Notes: generated from the letters alone by a model not told the origin. 64,000 bases of DNA from Microbaculum sp051390635 (GCF_051390635.1 NZ_JBPODT010000004.1:1-64000), one strand, 5' to 3'; counted from the stretch's first letter, positions 7,549 through 16,407 are shown. Program-made: numbers and translations.

Positions 7549-8382
7549 TCAGCGAAGGAACGCGGCGATCGACCGGATCGCGCCGGGTGCCTCGTCGAGC
7601 ACGAGATGGCCCGCGTTCGGCACCACCTCCAGCCGGGCGTCGGACAGGCGGTCGAGCCAGGCGTCGCCATGCTCGACCGGACGGATGCGGTCTTCCTTGC
7701 CCCAGACGAGCAGCACCGGCTGCGACAGCCGACCGAGGCGCCGGCCCAGCTTGCGGTTCCCCATCGGCCGGTCCCAGACGACCCGCGCCGCCGCGACGCG
7801 CTCGCGGTAGCCCAGCGTCAGGAAATCGACGTCATGCGCCTTCGGCAGCTTGTTCTCGAAGATGGAGGTATCGTGCGCGAGATAGCCGGGCAGGTCGGTC
7901 GCGGGGATCGTCATCACGTCGGCTGCGGGCGGTTCGTCGACCGGCAGGCCGGACGGTGCGACCAGCACGACGCGGGAAAACAGCGACGGTCGCGACACGC
8001 CGAGCTCCGCGGCGATCCAGCCGCCGAACGAGAAGCCGACCAGATCGATGTCGGCAAGCCCCATCGTGTCGAATAGCTCGAGGTAGTGGAGCACGTAGTC
8101 GTTGATGTCGTCGATGTCCGGATCGTCGCCGGATTCGCCGAAGCCAGGGTGATAGGGAACGATGACGCGACGTTCGGCGGCGAGGCCGGCGAGGAAATCG
8201 AACCCGGTGAACGTGCCGGCGCCGTGCAGGAAGACCAGCGGCCGCCCGCCTTGCGCGCCCTCTTGCCCCCCCTCTCGCACCGCGGATCCGCCGCTCTCAT
8301 AGACGACGGTCCGGACGCCGCTGATTTCGTACTCGCTTCGGCGGAAGCCGTCGGGTGCCGCCACGTATGGCTTGTTCAACAT
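7549..8382 (-). CDS. Alpha/beta hydrolase
   Basis: This is a 277-residue alpha/beta-hydrolase-fold enzyme. The oxyanion segment FLHGAG, the nucleophile elbow GFSFGG with its serine, an aspartate in GKEDRI and the histidine in NAGHLVLDE give the expected triad order. Cleavage of an ester, lactone or C-C bond of the monooxygenase product is plausible, but the substrate is unknown. The ATG at 8382 has AGGA 6 bases upstream; a second ATG two codons earlier (8388) is nearly as good. The operator at 8435-8464 lies about 55 bp upstream, so this gene and the cupin form a separately regulated pair of the module. Confidence 0.88.
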   Translation of the reverse strand: MLNKPYVAAPDGFRRSEYEISGVRTVVYESGGSAVREGGQEGAQGGRPLVFLHGAGTFTGFDFLAGLAAERRVIVPYHPGFGESGDDPDIDDINDYVLHYLELFDTMGLADIDLVGFSFGGWIAAELGVSRPSLFSRVVLVAPSGLPVDEPPAADVMTIPATDLPGYLAHDTSIFENKLPKAHDVDFLTLGYRERVAAARVVWDRPMGNRKLGRRLGRLSQPVLLVWGKEDRIRPVEHGDAWLDRLSDARLEVVPNAGHLVLDEAPGAIRSIAAFLR

Positions 8383-8434
8383 CGTCATTCCTGTCTCACT
8401 CCGTTGTCGGACGACATTCGAGAAAGCGCGCGGG

Positions 8435-8464
8435 CCGGTCACCTATCCAAAGATAGGCGACCGG
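8435..8464 (-). promoter_or_regulatory. Palindromic operator copy 1, upstream of the hydrolase-cupin pair
   Basis: This is the longest of four related palindromes. The arms CCGGTCACCTATC and GATAGGCGACCGG flank CAAA, with a single mismatch, giving a 30-bp dyad. Read in the direction of the hydrolase gene it shows CTATCTTTGGATAGGTGACCGG, the orientation also found before dctQ, the luciferase-like gene and the flavin reductase. It lies between the dctP stop and the hydrolase start. Confidence 0.7.
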
Positions 8465-8477
8465 GCGGCGGGCGCGC

Positions 8478-9524
8478 TCAGTTGGCCTTGTTCCGCGCGG
8501 CCATCTCCCTGGCGACCTCCGCGCGATAGAATTCGAGCGCGGCTTTCGCATCGAGGCCCTTGGCACTCGCCCGCTCGATCCAGCTCGCCTCCAACGGGAC
8601 GAACGTCCGCTTCAGTTCCTCCAGGAAGGCGCCTTCGGCGACGACCCGCTCGACGCCGGCCGCGTCGATCTCCGCGTTGGCAACCTCGTCCGAGGCGTCC
8701 CAGACGGCACCGGCGCGGCGCGACAGGTATTCGCCGGAGACCGACATGATCGCCTCCTTGTCGGCGTCCGACAGGCCGTCCCACTTCGCCTCGTTCATCA
8801 TGATCACGAAGCTGGTGGTGTAGAATCCGCCCGGTACGGCCAGCTCGTGCTTGACCAGCGGGATCAGGTTGAAGCCCTTCATCGATTCCGGCGGGAACAG
8901 CGTGCCGTCGACGACCCCGTTGGCCATCACTTCATAGGACTTGGTCGGCGGGGCCGAGACCGGCGAGCCGCCGACCTGTTCGAGAATCTCGGTCTGGATC
9001 GCGGCGGACGCGCGGACCTTCAGGCCGGCGAAGTCGGCGATGGCGGTGACCGGCTTGCTGATCGTGTAGAGCTGTCCGGGGCCGTGCACCATCAAGGCGA
9101 GCACCTTCACGCCCTTGTGCTCGTCGAGCTCGGCCAGCATGGCCTCGTGCGTCCGCCACAGGGCGACCGAAGAGATTTCGGCGCTGTAGGTCGAGAAGGG
9201 AAGCTGCGACAGCCCGCTCAGAACGAAACGGTTCGGCAGAAAGTCGTGGGTGACGAAGCTGACGTCGACGATCCCCTTGCTCACCAGATCGAAATAGGCC
9301 GGCGGCGCGCCGAGGGGAGCGCCGAGCATCTCGGTCTTCACCCGGCCTTCCGTGACGCGCTCGACGTCCGCAGCCCATTTGCCGAAGATCTCGGTCGTGA
9401 CCGGATGGGTCGGCGGCGCCCAGCTCGAGACGCGCAGCGTCGTCTGCGCGGCGGCGGATTGGATCGAAGCGGCCAGGCCGATCGCCGCGACCGCGGCGGA
9501 CAGAAGTCTCGTCAGTGTGCTCAC
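8478..9524 (-). CDS. dctP: TRAP transporter substrate-binding protein, DctP family
   Basis: This is the 348-residue periplasmic receptor of a TRAP transporter. A signal peptide covers residues 1-26 (LAASIQSAAAQ, cleavage probably after AAA). The mature part has family features: a LRVSSWAPPTHPV start, a LKVRASAAIQTEILEQVGGSPV core containing the usual arginine that binds substrate carboxylates, and PPESMKGFNLIPLVKH. The ligand is therefore probably a carboxylate or similar anion, but its identity is open. It follows dctM by 61 bases and belongs to the unit dctQ-dctM-dctP. Confidence 0.93.
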   Translation of the reverse strand: MSTLTRLLSAAVAAIGLAASIQSAAAQTTLRVSSWAPPTHPVTTEIFGKWAADVERVTEGRVKTEMLGAPLGAPPAYFDLVSKGIVDVSFVTHDFLPNRFVLSGLSQLPFSTYSAEISSVALWRTHEAMLAELDEHKGVKVLALMVHGPGQLYTISKPVTAIADFAGLKVRASAAIQTEILEQVGGSPVSAPPTKSYEVMANGVVDGTLFPPESMKGFNLIPLVKHELAVPGGFYTTSFVIMMNEAKWDGLSDADKEAIMSVSGEYLSRRAGAVWDASDEVANAEIDAAGVERVVAEGAFLEELKRTFVPLEASWIERASAKGLDAKAALEFYRAEVAREMAARNKAN

Positions 9525-9585
9525 GCTATGTCTCCTCTGCTTTCGCTATGTTTGTTGTGTCGTGCTTGTTGTCGTTGCTTGCGCC

Positions 9586-10878
9586 CTAGTGCATCGATGT
9601 CGGCAGGAACATCACGGTCATCGGGACGAACAGGAAGATCAGGATCCGGATGATGTCGGCGACGTAGAACGGTATGAGGCCGGCGCAGATCGTGCGGAAG
9701 CCGACCTCGGGGAGCACGCTGCGCAGAACGAAAATGTTCATTCCCACGGGTGGCGTGATCAGGCTCACCTCGGTCAGGACCACGACGAAGACGCCGAACC
9801 AGATGGGATCGATCCCCGCGGCCTGGACGATCGGGAAGACGATCGGGATCGTCAGGATGATGAGCGACATGCTCTCCAGGAACATGCCGAGCACGACGTA
9901 GCCCGCCATCAGGATGAAGATCAGCTCCAGCTGGGTCAGCCCGAGGCCGGTGATCGCCTCGCTGAGCCAGTAGGAGAATCCCGCGATGTTGAGGAACGCG
10001 GTATAGATCAGCGCGCCGATCAGGACGAAAAACAGCATCGTCGTGATGCCGGCGGCGTCTCTGAGGATCTCCAGCACCATGGCCGGGCGCAGCCGCGCGC
10101 GCGCCATGGCGAGAAGAAACGCGCCGAACGCGCCGATGCCGGCGGATTCCGTCGGCGTGAAGACGCCGAGATAGATGCCGCCGATGACGACCGTCAGGAG
10201 CAGCGTGAACATCCACACGCGCCGCAGCACGGCCACCTTCTCGACGAAGGACGTCGCCTCTCCGCGCGGCGCGACGCCGGGCTTGAGCACGGCGGTCACC
10301 CAGATCGCCGCCATGTATCCGGCGATCGTGATGAGGCCGGGAACGATACCGGCCACGAACAACTTGCCGATGTCCGTCTCCGTCAGCAGGCCGTAGACGA
10401 TCATGACCACGCTCGGCGGGATCAGGATGCCGATGGTGCCGCCGGCGGCGATCGAGCCCGCCGCGATGCTGTCCTGGTAGCCGTGCCGCTTCATCGGCGG
10501 CATGGCGACCTTGGCCATGGTCGCGGCCGTCGCGAGCGAGCTTCCCGACATCGCGCTGAACAAGCCGCAGGCGACGATGGTCGCCATCGCCAGGCCGCCC
10601 CGGAACCGGCCGAGCCAGACATTCGCGGCGACATACAGGTCGTCGGCGATGCCGGCTCTCGCCACGAGGCTACCCATCAGAATGAACAGCGGCACGACCG
10701 ACAGCTCGTAGGCCTGGCCGGCGTCGAGGGTGGTCTGCGCGACCAACGCGGCCGCCGGCGCCAAGCCGAGAACGTAGATCAGGCCCACGAAGCCGACGAT
10801 CAGCATGGCAAAGGCTATCGGCAGGCCGACGGCCATGAGGGCGAGCAGCGCGGCGATGGATACCAGTGCCGATGTCAC
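9586..10878 (-). CDS. dctM: TRAP transporter large permease
   Basis: DctM is the sodium-coupled translocating subunit. The 430-residue protein has about a dozen membrane helices with family motifs such as PLFILMGSLVARAG, GLFSAMSGSS, IAAGSIAAGGTIGILIPPS and LTEVSLITPPVGMN. I chose the GTG at 10878 because it overlaps the dctQ stop (GTGA) and gives the normal family length; the frame stays open upstream over the antisense of dctQ, which is not coding. It is followed by dctP. A standard DctPQM set is complete here. Confidence 0.93.
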   Translation of the reverse strand: MTSALVSIAALLALMAVGLPIAFAMLIVGFVGLIYVLGLAPAAALVAQTTLDAGQAYELSVVPLFILMGSLVARAGIADDLYVAANVWLGRFRGGLAMATIVACGLFSAMSGSSLATAATMAKVAMPPMKRHGYQDSIAAGSIAAGGTIGILIPPSVVMIVYGLLTETDIGKLFVAGIVPGLITIAGYMAAIWVTAVLKPGVAPRGEATSFVEKVAVLRRVWMFTLLLTVVIGGIYLGVFTPTESAGIGAFGAFLLAMARARLRPAMVLEILRDAAGITTMLFFVLIGALIYTAFLNIAGFSYWLSEAITGLGLTQLELIFILMAGYVVLGMFLESMSLIILTIPIVFPIVQAAGIDPIWFGVFVVVLTEVSLITPPVGMNIFVLRSVLPEVGFRTICAGLIPFYVADIIRILIFLFVPMTVMFLPTSMH

Positions 10879-11363
10879 GACGACGACCGGCCGGCGGCAT
10901 TGGCGTCGCGCCGCTGCCCGCGCAGCGTCTTCACCGTGAACGCGATCGCCGCGAAACCGCAGGACACCGAGATGAAATACGCGAACGGCCCGATCGGGAC
11001 ATGCAGGTAGGGCGTCACGTCGCCGATCGCGACCACCTCCCCGGCCTTTCCCCAAATCAGGATGGCGAGATACACGAGGGTCGCCGAAATGACGACGGCG
11101 ATCGCCCGTTCGATGAAACGCCGCGTCCTCTCGCTCATCAGATAGAGCAGCACGTCGACGCGAACGTGCGAGCCGGCCGCGCAGACGGCAGGCAATCCGG
11201 CGAATATCACGAGGACGAGCAGCAGCTGGGTGATCTCGAAGGACCCCGCCAACGGCCGGTTCAGGACATAGCGGCCGAACACGTCGACGACGGTCACGCC
11301 CATAATGGCGAGAACGACGACGCCGGCGAAGGAGAGCAGGCCCTTTTGCAGTCTGTCGATCAA
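10875..11363 (-). CDS. dctQ: TRAP transporter small permease
   Basis: DctQ is the four-helix small subunit. The 162-residue version starting with TTG at 11363 has GGAGGGG six bases upstream and begins LIDRLQKGLLSFAG, directly before the first helix. An ATG start at 11453 would add 30 residues, including a WIGGLWIGG repeat encoded by a 15-bp tandem DNA repeat, and has no ribosome site, so I prefer the TTG. Family features such as VDVFGRYVLNRPLAGSFEI and HVRVDV are clear. The operator at 11494-11511 lies about 130 bp upstream of this start. Confidence 0.88.
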   Translation of the reverse strand: MIDRLQKGLLSFAGVVVLAIMGVTVVDVFGRYVLNRPLAGSFEITQLLLVLVIFAGLPAVCAAGSHVRVDVLLYLMSERTRRFIERAIAVVISATLVYLAILIWGKAGEVVAIGDVTPYLHVPIGPFAYFISVSCGFAAIAFTVKTLRGQRRDANAAGRSSS

Positions 11364-11378
11364 GTCCCGCCCCTCCGT

Positions 11379-11424
11379 GATCCGAAGTCCGCCGATCCAA
11401 AGTCCGCCGATCCAAAGTCCGCCG
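11379..11424. repeat. 15-bp tandem repeat in the dctQ leader
   Basis: Two exact copies of AAGTCCGCCGATCCA (11385-11399 and 11400-11414) are followed by a partial third copy (to 11424) and preceded by a 6-base degenerate match. The array lies just upstream of the preferred dctQ start and is in frame with it, so it could vary leader length without changing the frame. Confidence 0.8.
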
Positions 11425-11493
11425 CCCCCGCGGTCTCGCCGGAGGCCCGACATCGGGAAGGGCGTGATCGTTGGGCGTGGTCACGTCTCCGTC

Positions 11494-11511
11494 ACCTATC
11501 GAAAGATAGGT
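11494..11511 (-). promoter_or_regulatory. Palindromic operator copy 2, upstream of dctQ
   Basis: ACCTATC-GAAA-GATAGGT is a perfect 7-bp dyad around a 4-base centre. The asymmetric centre gives a direction; read toward dctQ it is CTATCTTTCGATAGGTGAC, identical over the core to copies 3 and 4. Confidence 0.72.
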
Positions 11512-11534
11512 CGGGCGCGTGGAGGCATACGCGA

Positions 11535-11552
11535 CACTATCTTTCGATAGGT
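11535..11552 (+). promoter_or_regulatory. Palindromic operator copy 3, upstream of the luciferase-like gene
   Basis: CTATC-TTTC-GATAG with the right-hand extension GTGACCGG. It is the reverse orientation of copy 2 and lies about 130 bp before the monooxygenase start. Confidence 0.72.
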
Positions 11553-11683
11553 GACCGGCCCGGGGCGAGGACCATAGCGTCGGCAACTGCGGAAAAATCG
11601 CGAGCACCGTCGAGCGCGGCGGCGCGGGCGCTGCGGCGCAGGCGCTGTCGACCACCGGCCGACACTTACATGGAGATCAAGCA

Positions 11684-12871
11684 TTGGGCATCCTGTCGGG
11701 CACCGAATTCTACGCATGGCACTTCATGCCATTCTCGAACCTTCCCGAGGACGTGAAAGACCGGGATTCGCTGTGGGTCGACCTGCCGAACGATCTGTTC
11801 GATCCCGAGGTCGGCCACAAGCTGTACACCCGCTACATCTCCGAGCTCGTGCTCGCGGAGAAACTCGGATTCGACGGACTGTGCGTGAACGAGCATCACG
11901 GCACCGCCTACAGCATGATGCCGGTTCCCTCGATCATCGCGGCGGCGCTGATCCCGCAGACCTCGCGCGCGAAGATCTGCGTGATGGGTACGCCGCCGGC
12001 GATCGAGTATCCGCACCGGCTGGCCGAGACCTACGCGATGCTGGACGTGATGTCCGGCGGCCGGCTCGAGATCGCCGTGCCGCTCGGAACGCCGATGGAG
12101 TACTGGCTGAACCCGATCAATCCGGTGACGGCGCGCGAGCGCCAGGCCGAGGCGGTCGAGGTCATGCTCAAGGCGTGGTCGCCGGGGTCGCCGCATCGCC
12201 ACACCGGGCGCTTCTACAACTACCGCTACCTGAACGTCTGGCCGCGCCCGTTCCAGAAGCCACATCCGAAGATCTACTTCGTCGGCTCCGGTAGCCCGGA
12301 AACCATCGAGCTCGCGGCCAAGTACGGCTTCGGCTATTCGTCGACCTTCAGCCCGATCGCGACCCAGCTGGCCGCCCAGCAGCGGCTGCGCGAGCTCGCC
12401 GCCGAATACGGTCACGAGATCCGGCCGGACCAGACGCCGATGACGGTGCAGGTGCACATCGCCGAAACCGACGAGCAGGCGGTCGCGGAGATGGAGCCGC
12501 ACGCCCGCCTCTTCTTCGACGTGCTGCTGCGCGCCGGCCGCTTCACCGACGTTCCCGGCTATCTGACGCTCGAGCAGTTCCGCAAGCGCAACGGCCAGGT
12601 GCTGCCGGCCAGCCACGGCAAATTCGACTGGGAGGGGGTGCGCAAGACCCACCGCATCATCGCCGGCTCGCCGATGACCGTCGCCCATGCGGTCGAGAAA
12701 TGGGCCGAGGACGCCCAGACCACGCGCGTCATCTTCCAGGTCCATCTCGGCGACATGCCGCACTGGAAGGTCGTCCGCACGCTCACCTATCTCGGCGAAC
12801 AGGTGATCCCGTACCTGCGGTCGCGCGCCCAGGTATCGGTGGCGGACCGTTCAGCCGCGCTTGCATCCTGA
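11684..12871 (+). CDS. Luciferase-like (LLM class) flavin-dependent monooxygenase
   Basis: This 395-residue protein belongs to the bacterial luciferase-like, FMNH2-dependent monooxygenases with a TIM-barrel fold. Family features are the N-terminal GTEFYAWHFMPF, the NEHHGTAYSMMPVPS loop, GRLEIAVPLGTP and KIYFVGSGSPETIELAAKYGFGY. It needs reduced flavin from a reductase; one is encoded at 15762-16304 behind the same type of operator, so the two probably form a two-component monooxygenase. The start is TTG at 11684 with GGAG 8 bases upstream, since the next ATG would remove the conserved first strand. The substrate is unknown. The gene is divergent from the TRAP operon and followed by the large regulator. 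Confidence 0.9.
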   Translation: MGILSGTEFYAWHFMPFSNLPEDVKDRDSLWVDLPNDLFDPEVGHKLYTRYISELVLAEKLGFDGLCVNEHHGTAYSMMPVPSIIAAALIPQTSRAKICVMGTPPAIEYPHRLAETYAMLDVMSGGRLEIAVPLGTPMEYWLNPINPVTARERQAEAVEVMLKAWSPGSPHRHTGRFYNYRYLNVWPRPFQKPHPKIYFVGSGSPETIELAAKYGFGYSSTFSPIATQLAAQQRLRELAAEYGHEIRPDQTPMTVQVHIAETDEQAVAEMEPHARLFFDVLLRAGRFTDVPGYLTLEQFRKRNGQVLPASHGKFDWEGVRKTHRIIAGSPMTVAHAVEKWAEDAQTTRVIFQVHLGDMPHWKVVRTLTYLGEQVIPYLRSRAQVSVADRSAALAS

Positions 12872-12948
12872 CCGCCGGTTCGAGTTGAAGGGGACCACGC
12901 GCGGCGGCTATAAACAGCGATCGGCAACATGGGACCAGTCGTAGCCAA

Positions 12949-15642
12949 ATGGATCGACCGTCCGTCCCGGCTCCCTTGAGCCAGGCCCGGTTTTCGTCGA
13001 CCCGGCTACCGGCCGGGACCGTGGAGAGGCCCCGGCTCGGCGGAGCCTTCGACGCGGCTCGGCGCACACGGCTCACGCTGGTGCACGCGCCTGCCGGCTA
13101 CGGGAAGTCCACGCTTCTGGCCGAATGGCACCGAACCATAGAGAGCGCCGGCGAGGAGACCATATGGCTCGCCGGCCACGGGCGTCACCGCCCGGCGGCT
13201 TTGTTTCGCGACCTCGCGGCGGTACTGCGGCCGGACGGTGCCGCTGCGAAACCAACCACCGCCGATGCGGCCGTTGCCGCCGCCGCCATCGACGCGCTGT
13301 CCCGCAAGCGAGAGCCGGTCACCGTATTCGTCGACGACCTGGAGATCGATGATGCCGCCTCGGCGCGGATCCTGTCGGGGTTCGTCCGCGATCTCCCGGA
13401 TCACTGCCGCCTGATAGCGGCGTCCCGTCGCCGACCCGACATGCCGCTGGCGCGGCTGCGCGCGTCCGGTCGCTATTGCGAGCTGGGCGCCGCCGAGCTG
13501 GCCTTCGACGCCGAGGAAATGACCCGGCTGCTCCGGCTGCAGCTGCACGCGGACTTCGGCGCGGACGCGGTGGCACGGTTCAACGCCAGGATCGGCGGAT
13601 GGCCGGCCGGCGTCCGGCTGGCGACGCTCGGGGCGTCCGAAGCGCCGACAACGCTCGACGAACTGTCGATCAGCGGCGCGAACGGATACATCGCCGACTT
13701 CTTCGCCGAAGAGGTGATGCACGAATTCACCGACGGCACCCGGTCGTTCCTTCGCGGCATATCCGTCTTCAACGTCCTGTCCGCCGAGCTCTGCGACCGG
13801 GCGACCGGTCGTACCGATTCCGCCGACCGGCTCCGCGAGGTCGAGCGCCTGGGCGGCTTCCTGCAGCGCACCGACGTCAATCGCGAACACTATGCGCTCC
13901 ATCCCCTCTTCCGCGAATTCCTGCGGGGCGAGCTGGCGAAGGACGACAGCGGGGAGATGATCGCTATCGCCGGGCGGGGCAGCGCCTTCCTCGAGGCGTC
14001 GGGGCAGGTCGCCGAAGCGCTGAACGTCGCGATCGGCGTTCAGGACTGGGCGCGCACCGTGGACGTCCTCAACGCCTGCTGTCCCGACGCGACCTACAAG
14101 GGCAGGGTCCACCATTTCGCCCAGTTCGTGCACGAGCTGCCGAAGGACATTCTGAAGCAGTTTCCCAGGGTGCTGCTCACCATGGCCTGGGCGATGTCGA
14201 CCCAGCGCAACTTCGTCGCGGCGCACGAGCTCCTCGATCTGGCCACGGAATATCTCAAGGAGACGGCATCGGACCGGGAGAACGCCGACCGGGACAGGCT
14301 GAAATACCTGCTCGACCACGGCGAGATGATGATCGCGCAGTTCACCGACAACCAGCCCGAAGCCGAGCGCCGATGCCTGGAGCTGCTGTCCCGGACGGTC
14401 GAGATCGACCCCTACGTGGTCGGCAGCGTCGAGAGCTCCCTTCTGTACGCCCAGCGCGAGCAGTTCAACCTCAAGAACCTGGCGAAACTGGACGCCTCGG
14501 CTCTGGCGCGGTTCCGGCGCGCCGACAGTACCTACGGCTTCGTCTGGAACCAGTCGATCGTCGGCCCGTCGCGATGCATGGCCGGCGACACGGACGGGGC
14601 GATCCGCGCGCTCGGCGAGGGCGTGGAGGCGGCCCGCGCCTACGCGAAGGGCCAGGAATGGTTTCTCGCCGGACCGGCGTGTCTGCTCGCCGAAGTGCAC
14701 TACGAACGCAACGAGCTCAAAGAGGCCCGGTCTCTGCTGGAGGCCTATCGCGGGCACATCAAGCACGGCTTCGTCGACCAGATGATCGCCGGCCACGTGA
14801 CCTGGGCCCGACTTCTCGCCGCCGAGGGCAACGTGGACGACGCGCTCGCCATGCTGGCGGAGTACTCGGTGTTCGCCAAGACCCGGGGGATCGCCCGGCT
14901 GCACGACATCGTCGCCGCGGAACGGATCAGGCTGCTGCTGCTGTCGGGCCGCGCCAACGAGGCGTTGCAGCTCGCCCGAAGCGAGGGGCTGGCGGTCGAT
15001 GCGCAACTGCTGCTGCCGGTCGCCGGCGCGACCACCGCCACGGAGGCGCGCGCCTTCGCCTGGACGCGCCTCGCCAGGGCCGAAGGCCGGATCGCGGACG
15101 CGCTGCGGCTGGCCAGGCGCTGGGCCGCGTTCACGCTGGAGAGCGGCGCGATCCGCTCAGCCGTGCGCTGGGACATCCTCATCGGCCATCTGAAGCTGCT
15201 CGAAGGAGACGACCTGGCGGCGCGGCGGCAGGTCAGGAAAGCGGCATCGACCGGCGCGCCCGGCCGGTTCGTGCGGGCGTTCCTCGACGAAGGCGAAACG
15301 ACGATCCACCTGCTGGCGGAGTCGGACGACGGCAGCCACCGGACGGCGACGGCGACCGACGCGTTCGTCGAGGAGATCCTGCGCGCGTCCGATACCAATC
15401 AGCGCCTTCACCCGCTTTCCGCCGAGGACCGCGCCGCCGTCATGGTATCGCCGCTCACGAGCCGGGAGACCGAGATCGCGGCGCTCGTCGCCGCGGGACT
15501 GAGTAACCGCGAAATCGGCCAGCGGCTCGGCATGACCGAGGGGTCGGTGAAATGGCACCTGCAGCAGGTGTACGACAAGATCGGCATCCGGCGCCGGGCC
15601 GGGGCGATCCGGCGCATCCGCGAGCTGGGCCTTATCCCGTAA
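12949..15642 (+). CDS. MalT-like, ATP-binding LuxR-family transcriptional regulator
   Basis: This is an 897-residue regulator of the LAL/MalT type. Residues near 45-60 carry a Walker A motif (APAGYGKSTLL), followed by the STAND-type ATPase region with VFVDDLEID as Walker B. The middle is a long helical, repeat-rich sensor region. The C-terminus has a LuxR helix-turn-helix (LTSRETEIAALVAAGLSNREIGQRL, then GSVKWHLQQVYDKIGIRRR). Such proteins are usually activators that bind a small inducer and ATP. It lies between the monooxygenase and the flavin reductase, and the four palindromes around the module are the obvious candidate targets. Start ATG at 12949; the one with LSQARFSSTRLPAGTVERPRL is a normal family start. 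Confidence 0.93.
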   Translation: MDRPSVPAPLSQARFSSTRLPAGTVERPRLGGAFDAARRTRLTLVHAPAGYGKSTLLAEWHRTIESAGEETIWLAGHGRHRPAALFRDLAAVLRPDGAAAKPTTADAAVAAAAIDALSRKREPVTVFVDDLEIDDAASARILSGFVRDLPDHCRLIAASRRRPDMPLARLRASGRYCELGAAELAFDAEEMTRLLRLQLHADFGADAVARFNARIGGWPAGVRLATLGASEAPTTLDELSISGANGYIADFFAEEVMHEFTDGTRSFLRGISVFNVLSAELCDRATGRTDSADRLREVERLGGFLQRTDVNREHYALHPLFREFLRGELAKDDSGEMIAIAGRGSAFLEASGQVAEALNVAIGVQDWARTVDVLNACCPDATYKGRVHHFAQFVHELPKDILKQFPRVLLTMAWAMSTQRNFVAAHELLDLATEYLKETASDRENADRDRLKYLLDHGEMMIAQFTDNQPEAERRCLELLSRTVEIDPYVVGSVESSLLYAQREQFNLKNLAKLDASALARFRRADSTYGFVWNQSIVGPSRCMAGDTDGAIRALGEGVEAARAYAKGQEWFLAGPACLLAEVHYERNELKEARSLLEAYRGHIKHGFVDQMIAGHVTWARLLAAEGNVDDALAMLAEYSVFAKTRGIARLHDIVAAERIRLLLLSGRANEALQLARSEGLAVDAQLLLPVAGATTATEARAFAWTRLARAEGRIADALRLARRWAAFTLESGAIRSAVRWDILIGHLKLLEGDDLAARRQVRKAASTGAPGRFVRAFLDEGETTIHLLAESDDGSHRTATATDAFVEEILRASDTNQRLHPLSAEDRAAVMVSPLTSRETEIAALVAAGLSNREIGQRLGMTEGSVKWHLQQVYDKIGIRRRAGAIRRIRELGLIP

Positions 15643-15676
15643 ACCACTCCTGAAGACGGCGCGGCGGTCGCGAAAG

Positions 15677-15691
15677 CTATCTTTCGATAGG
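15677..15691 (+). promoter_or_regulatory. Palindromic operator copy 4, upstream of the flavin reductase
   Basis: CTATC-TTTC-GATAG with the extension GTG, oriented like copy 3, 35 bp after the regulator stop and about 70 bp before the flavin reductase start. It gives the reductase its own regulated promoter. Confidence 0.7.
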
Positions 15692-15761
15692 TGCCTCGAT
15701 CGCCCGCGTTGGTGTCTGCTGCGGCAATGGTTGCCAGTGTAGATACCAAGCGGGAGGCGTA

Positions 15762-16304
15762 ATGCGCGCAATCCAAATCGAGCGAGAGCCGGAGCCGTCG
15801 ACAGGGGATTTGCTCCCGGCCGATCCCGATCTGTTTCGTGAAGCCTCCAGCCGGTTCGCCTCCAGCGTCGCGGTCGTGACGACGGCGGGCACGGACGGGG
15901 ACGGCTGCGGGCTGACGATGACCGCGGTCGTTCCGGTCTCGATCTCGCCGATGCAATATCTCGCGTGCCTCGGTCACAAGTCCGCGACGCTCGCCGCGAT
16001 CCGCAAGCATCGGGTTTTCTGCATCAACGTCCTGTCCGCATCGCAGGCGGAAATCTCGAACCGGTTCGCCGGCAAGGGCCAGGGCAAGTTCGAAACGGTC
16101 GAGCACTTCGTGACGAAGGGCGGCGTGCCGGTGATCGCCGGCGCGGTGGCGAACATCCTGTGCGACGTGGCCGAGATCGTGCCTTCGGGCGACCACGACA
16201 TCGTGATCGGGACGGTTACGCACGCCGCGCACACGCCCGGCGATCCGCTGGTCTACTTCGCCAAGAGCTACGCGAGACTGGGCGACGACCTCGCCGGGGA
16301 CTGA
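15762..16304 (+). CDS. Flavin reductase domain protein (monooxygenase component)
   Basis: This 180-residue protein has the FMN-binding split-barrel flavin reductase domain. Features are FREASSRFASSVAVVTTAG, GLTMTAVVPVSISPMQYLACL, RVFCINVLSASQAEISNRFAG and the late DHDIVIGTVTHAA segment. Such proteins use NAD(P)H to supply free reduced flavin to a partner. The luciferase-like enzyme at 11684 is the likely partner, because both sit behind copies of the same operator and flank the regulator. ATG at 15762. Confidence 0.9.
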   Translation: MRAIQIEREPEPSTGDLLPADPDLFREASSRFASSVAVVTTAGTDGDGCGLTMTAVVPVSISPMQYLACLGHKSATLAAIRKHRVFCINVLSASQAEISNRFAGKGQGKFETVEHFVTKGGVPVIAGAVANILCDVAEIVPSGDHDIVIGTVTHAAHTPGDPLVYFAKSYARLGDDLAGD

Positions 16305-16407
16305 TCCCCGCGTTTCCCGATCCCGCGTCGAGACGATCGACGTCGTACTTTGAATTGCCGCAGTTCCGGTTTTGAATGGGACCGACGTCGATTGGGGCCC
16401 CGGACCG

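Larger units (their letters stand above)
11364..11683. other. Divergent regulatory region between dctQ and the luciferase-like gene
   Basis: About 320 bases without a convincing gene. It holds the 15-bp tandem array and two palindromic operator copies whose centres are 41 bp apart, close to four helical turns, facing opposite ways. Each is oriented toward its own gene. I see no clear sigma-70 promoter in the GC-rich sequence. Confidence 0.7.

Noticed and set aside
12949..15506. Long plus-strand and minus-strand frames overlapping the MalT-like regulator
   Set aside because: They are shadows in GC-rich DNA; the regulator frame carries Walker A and LuxR motifs.
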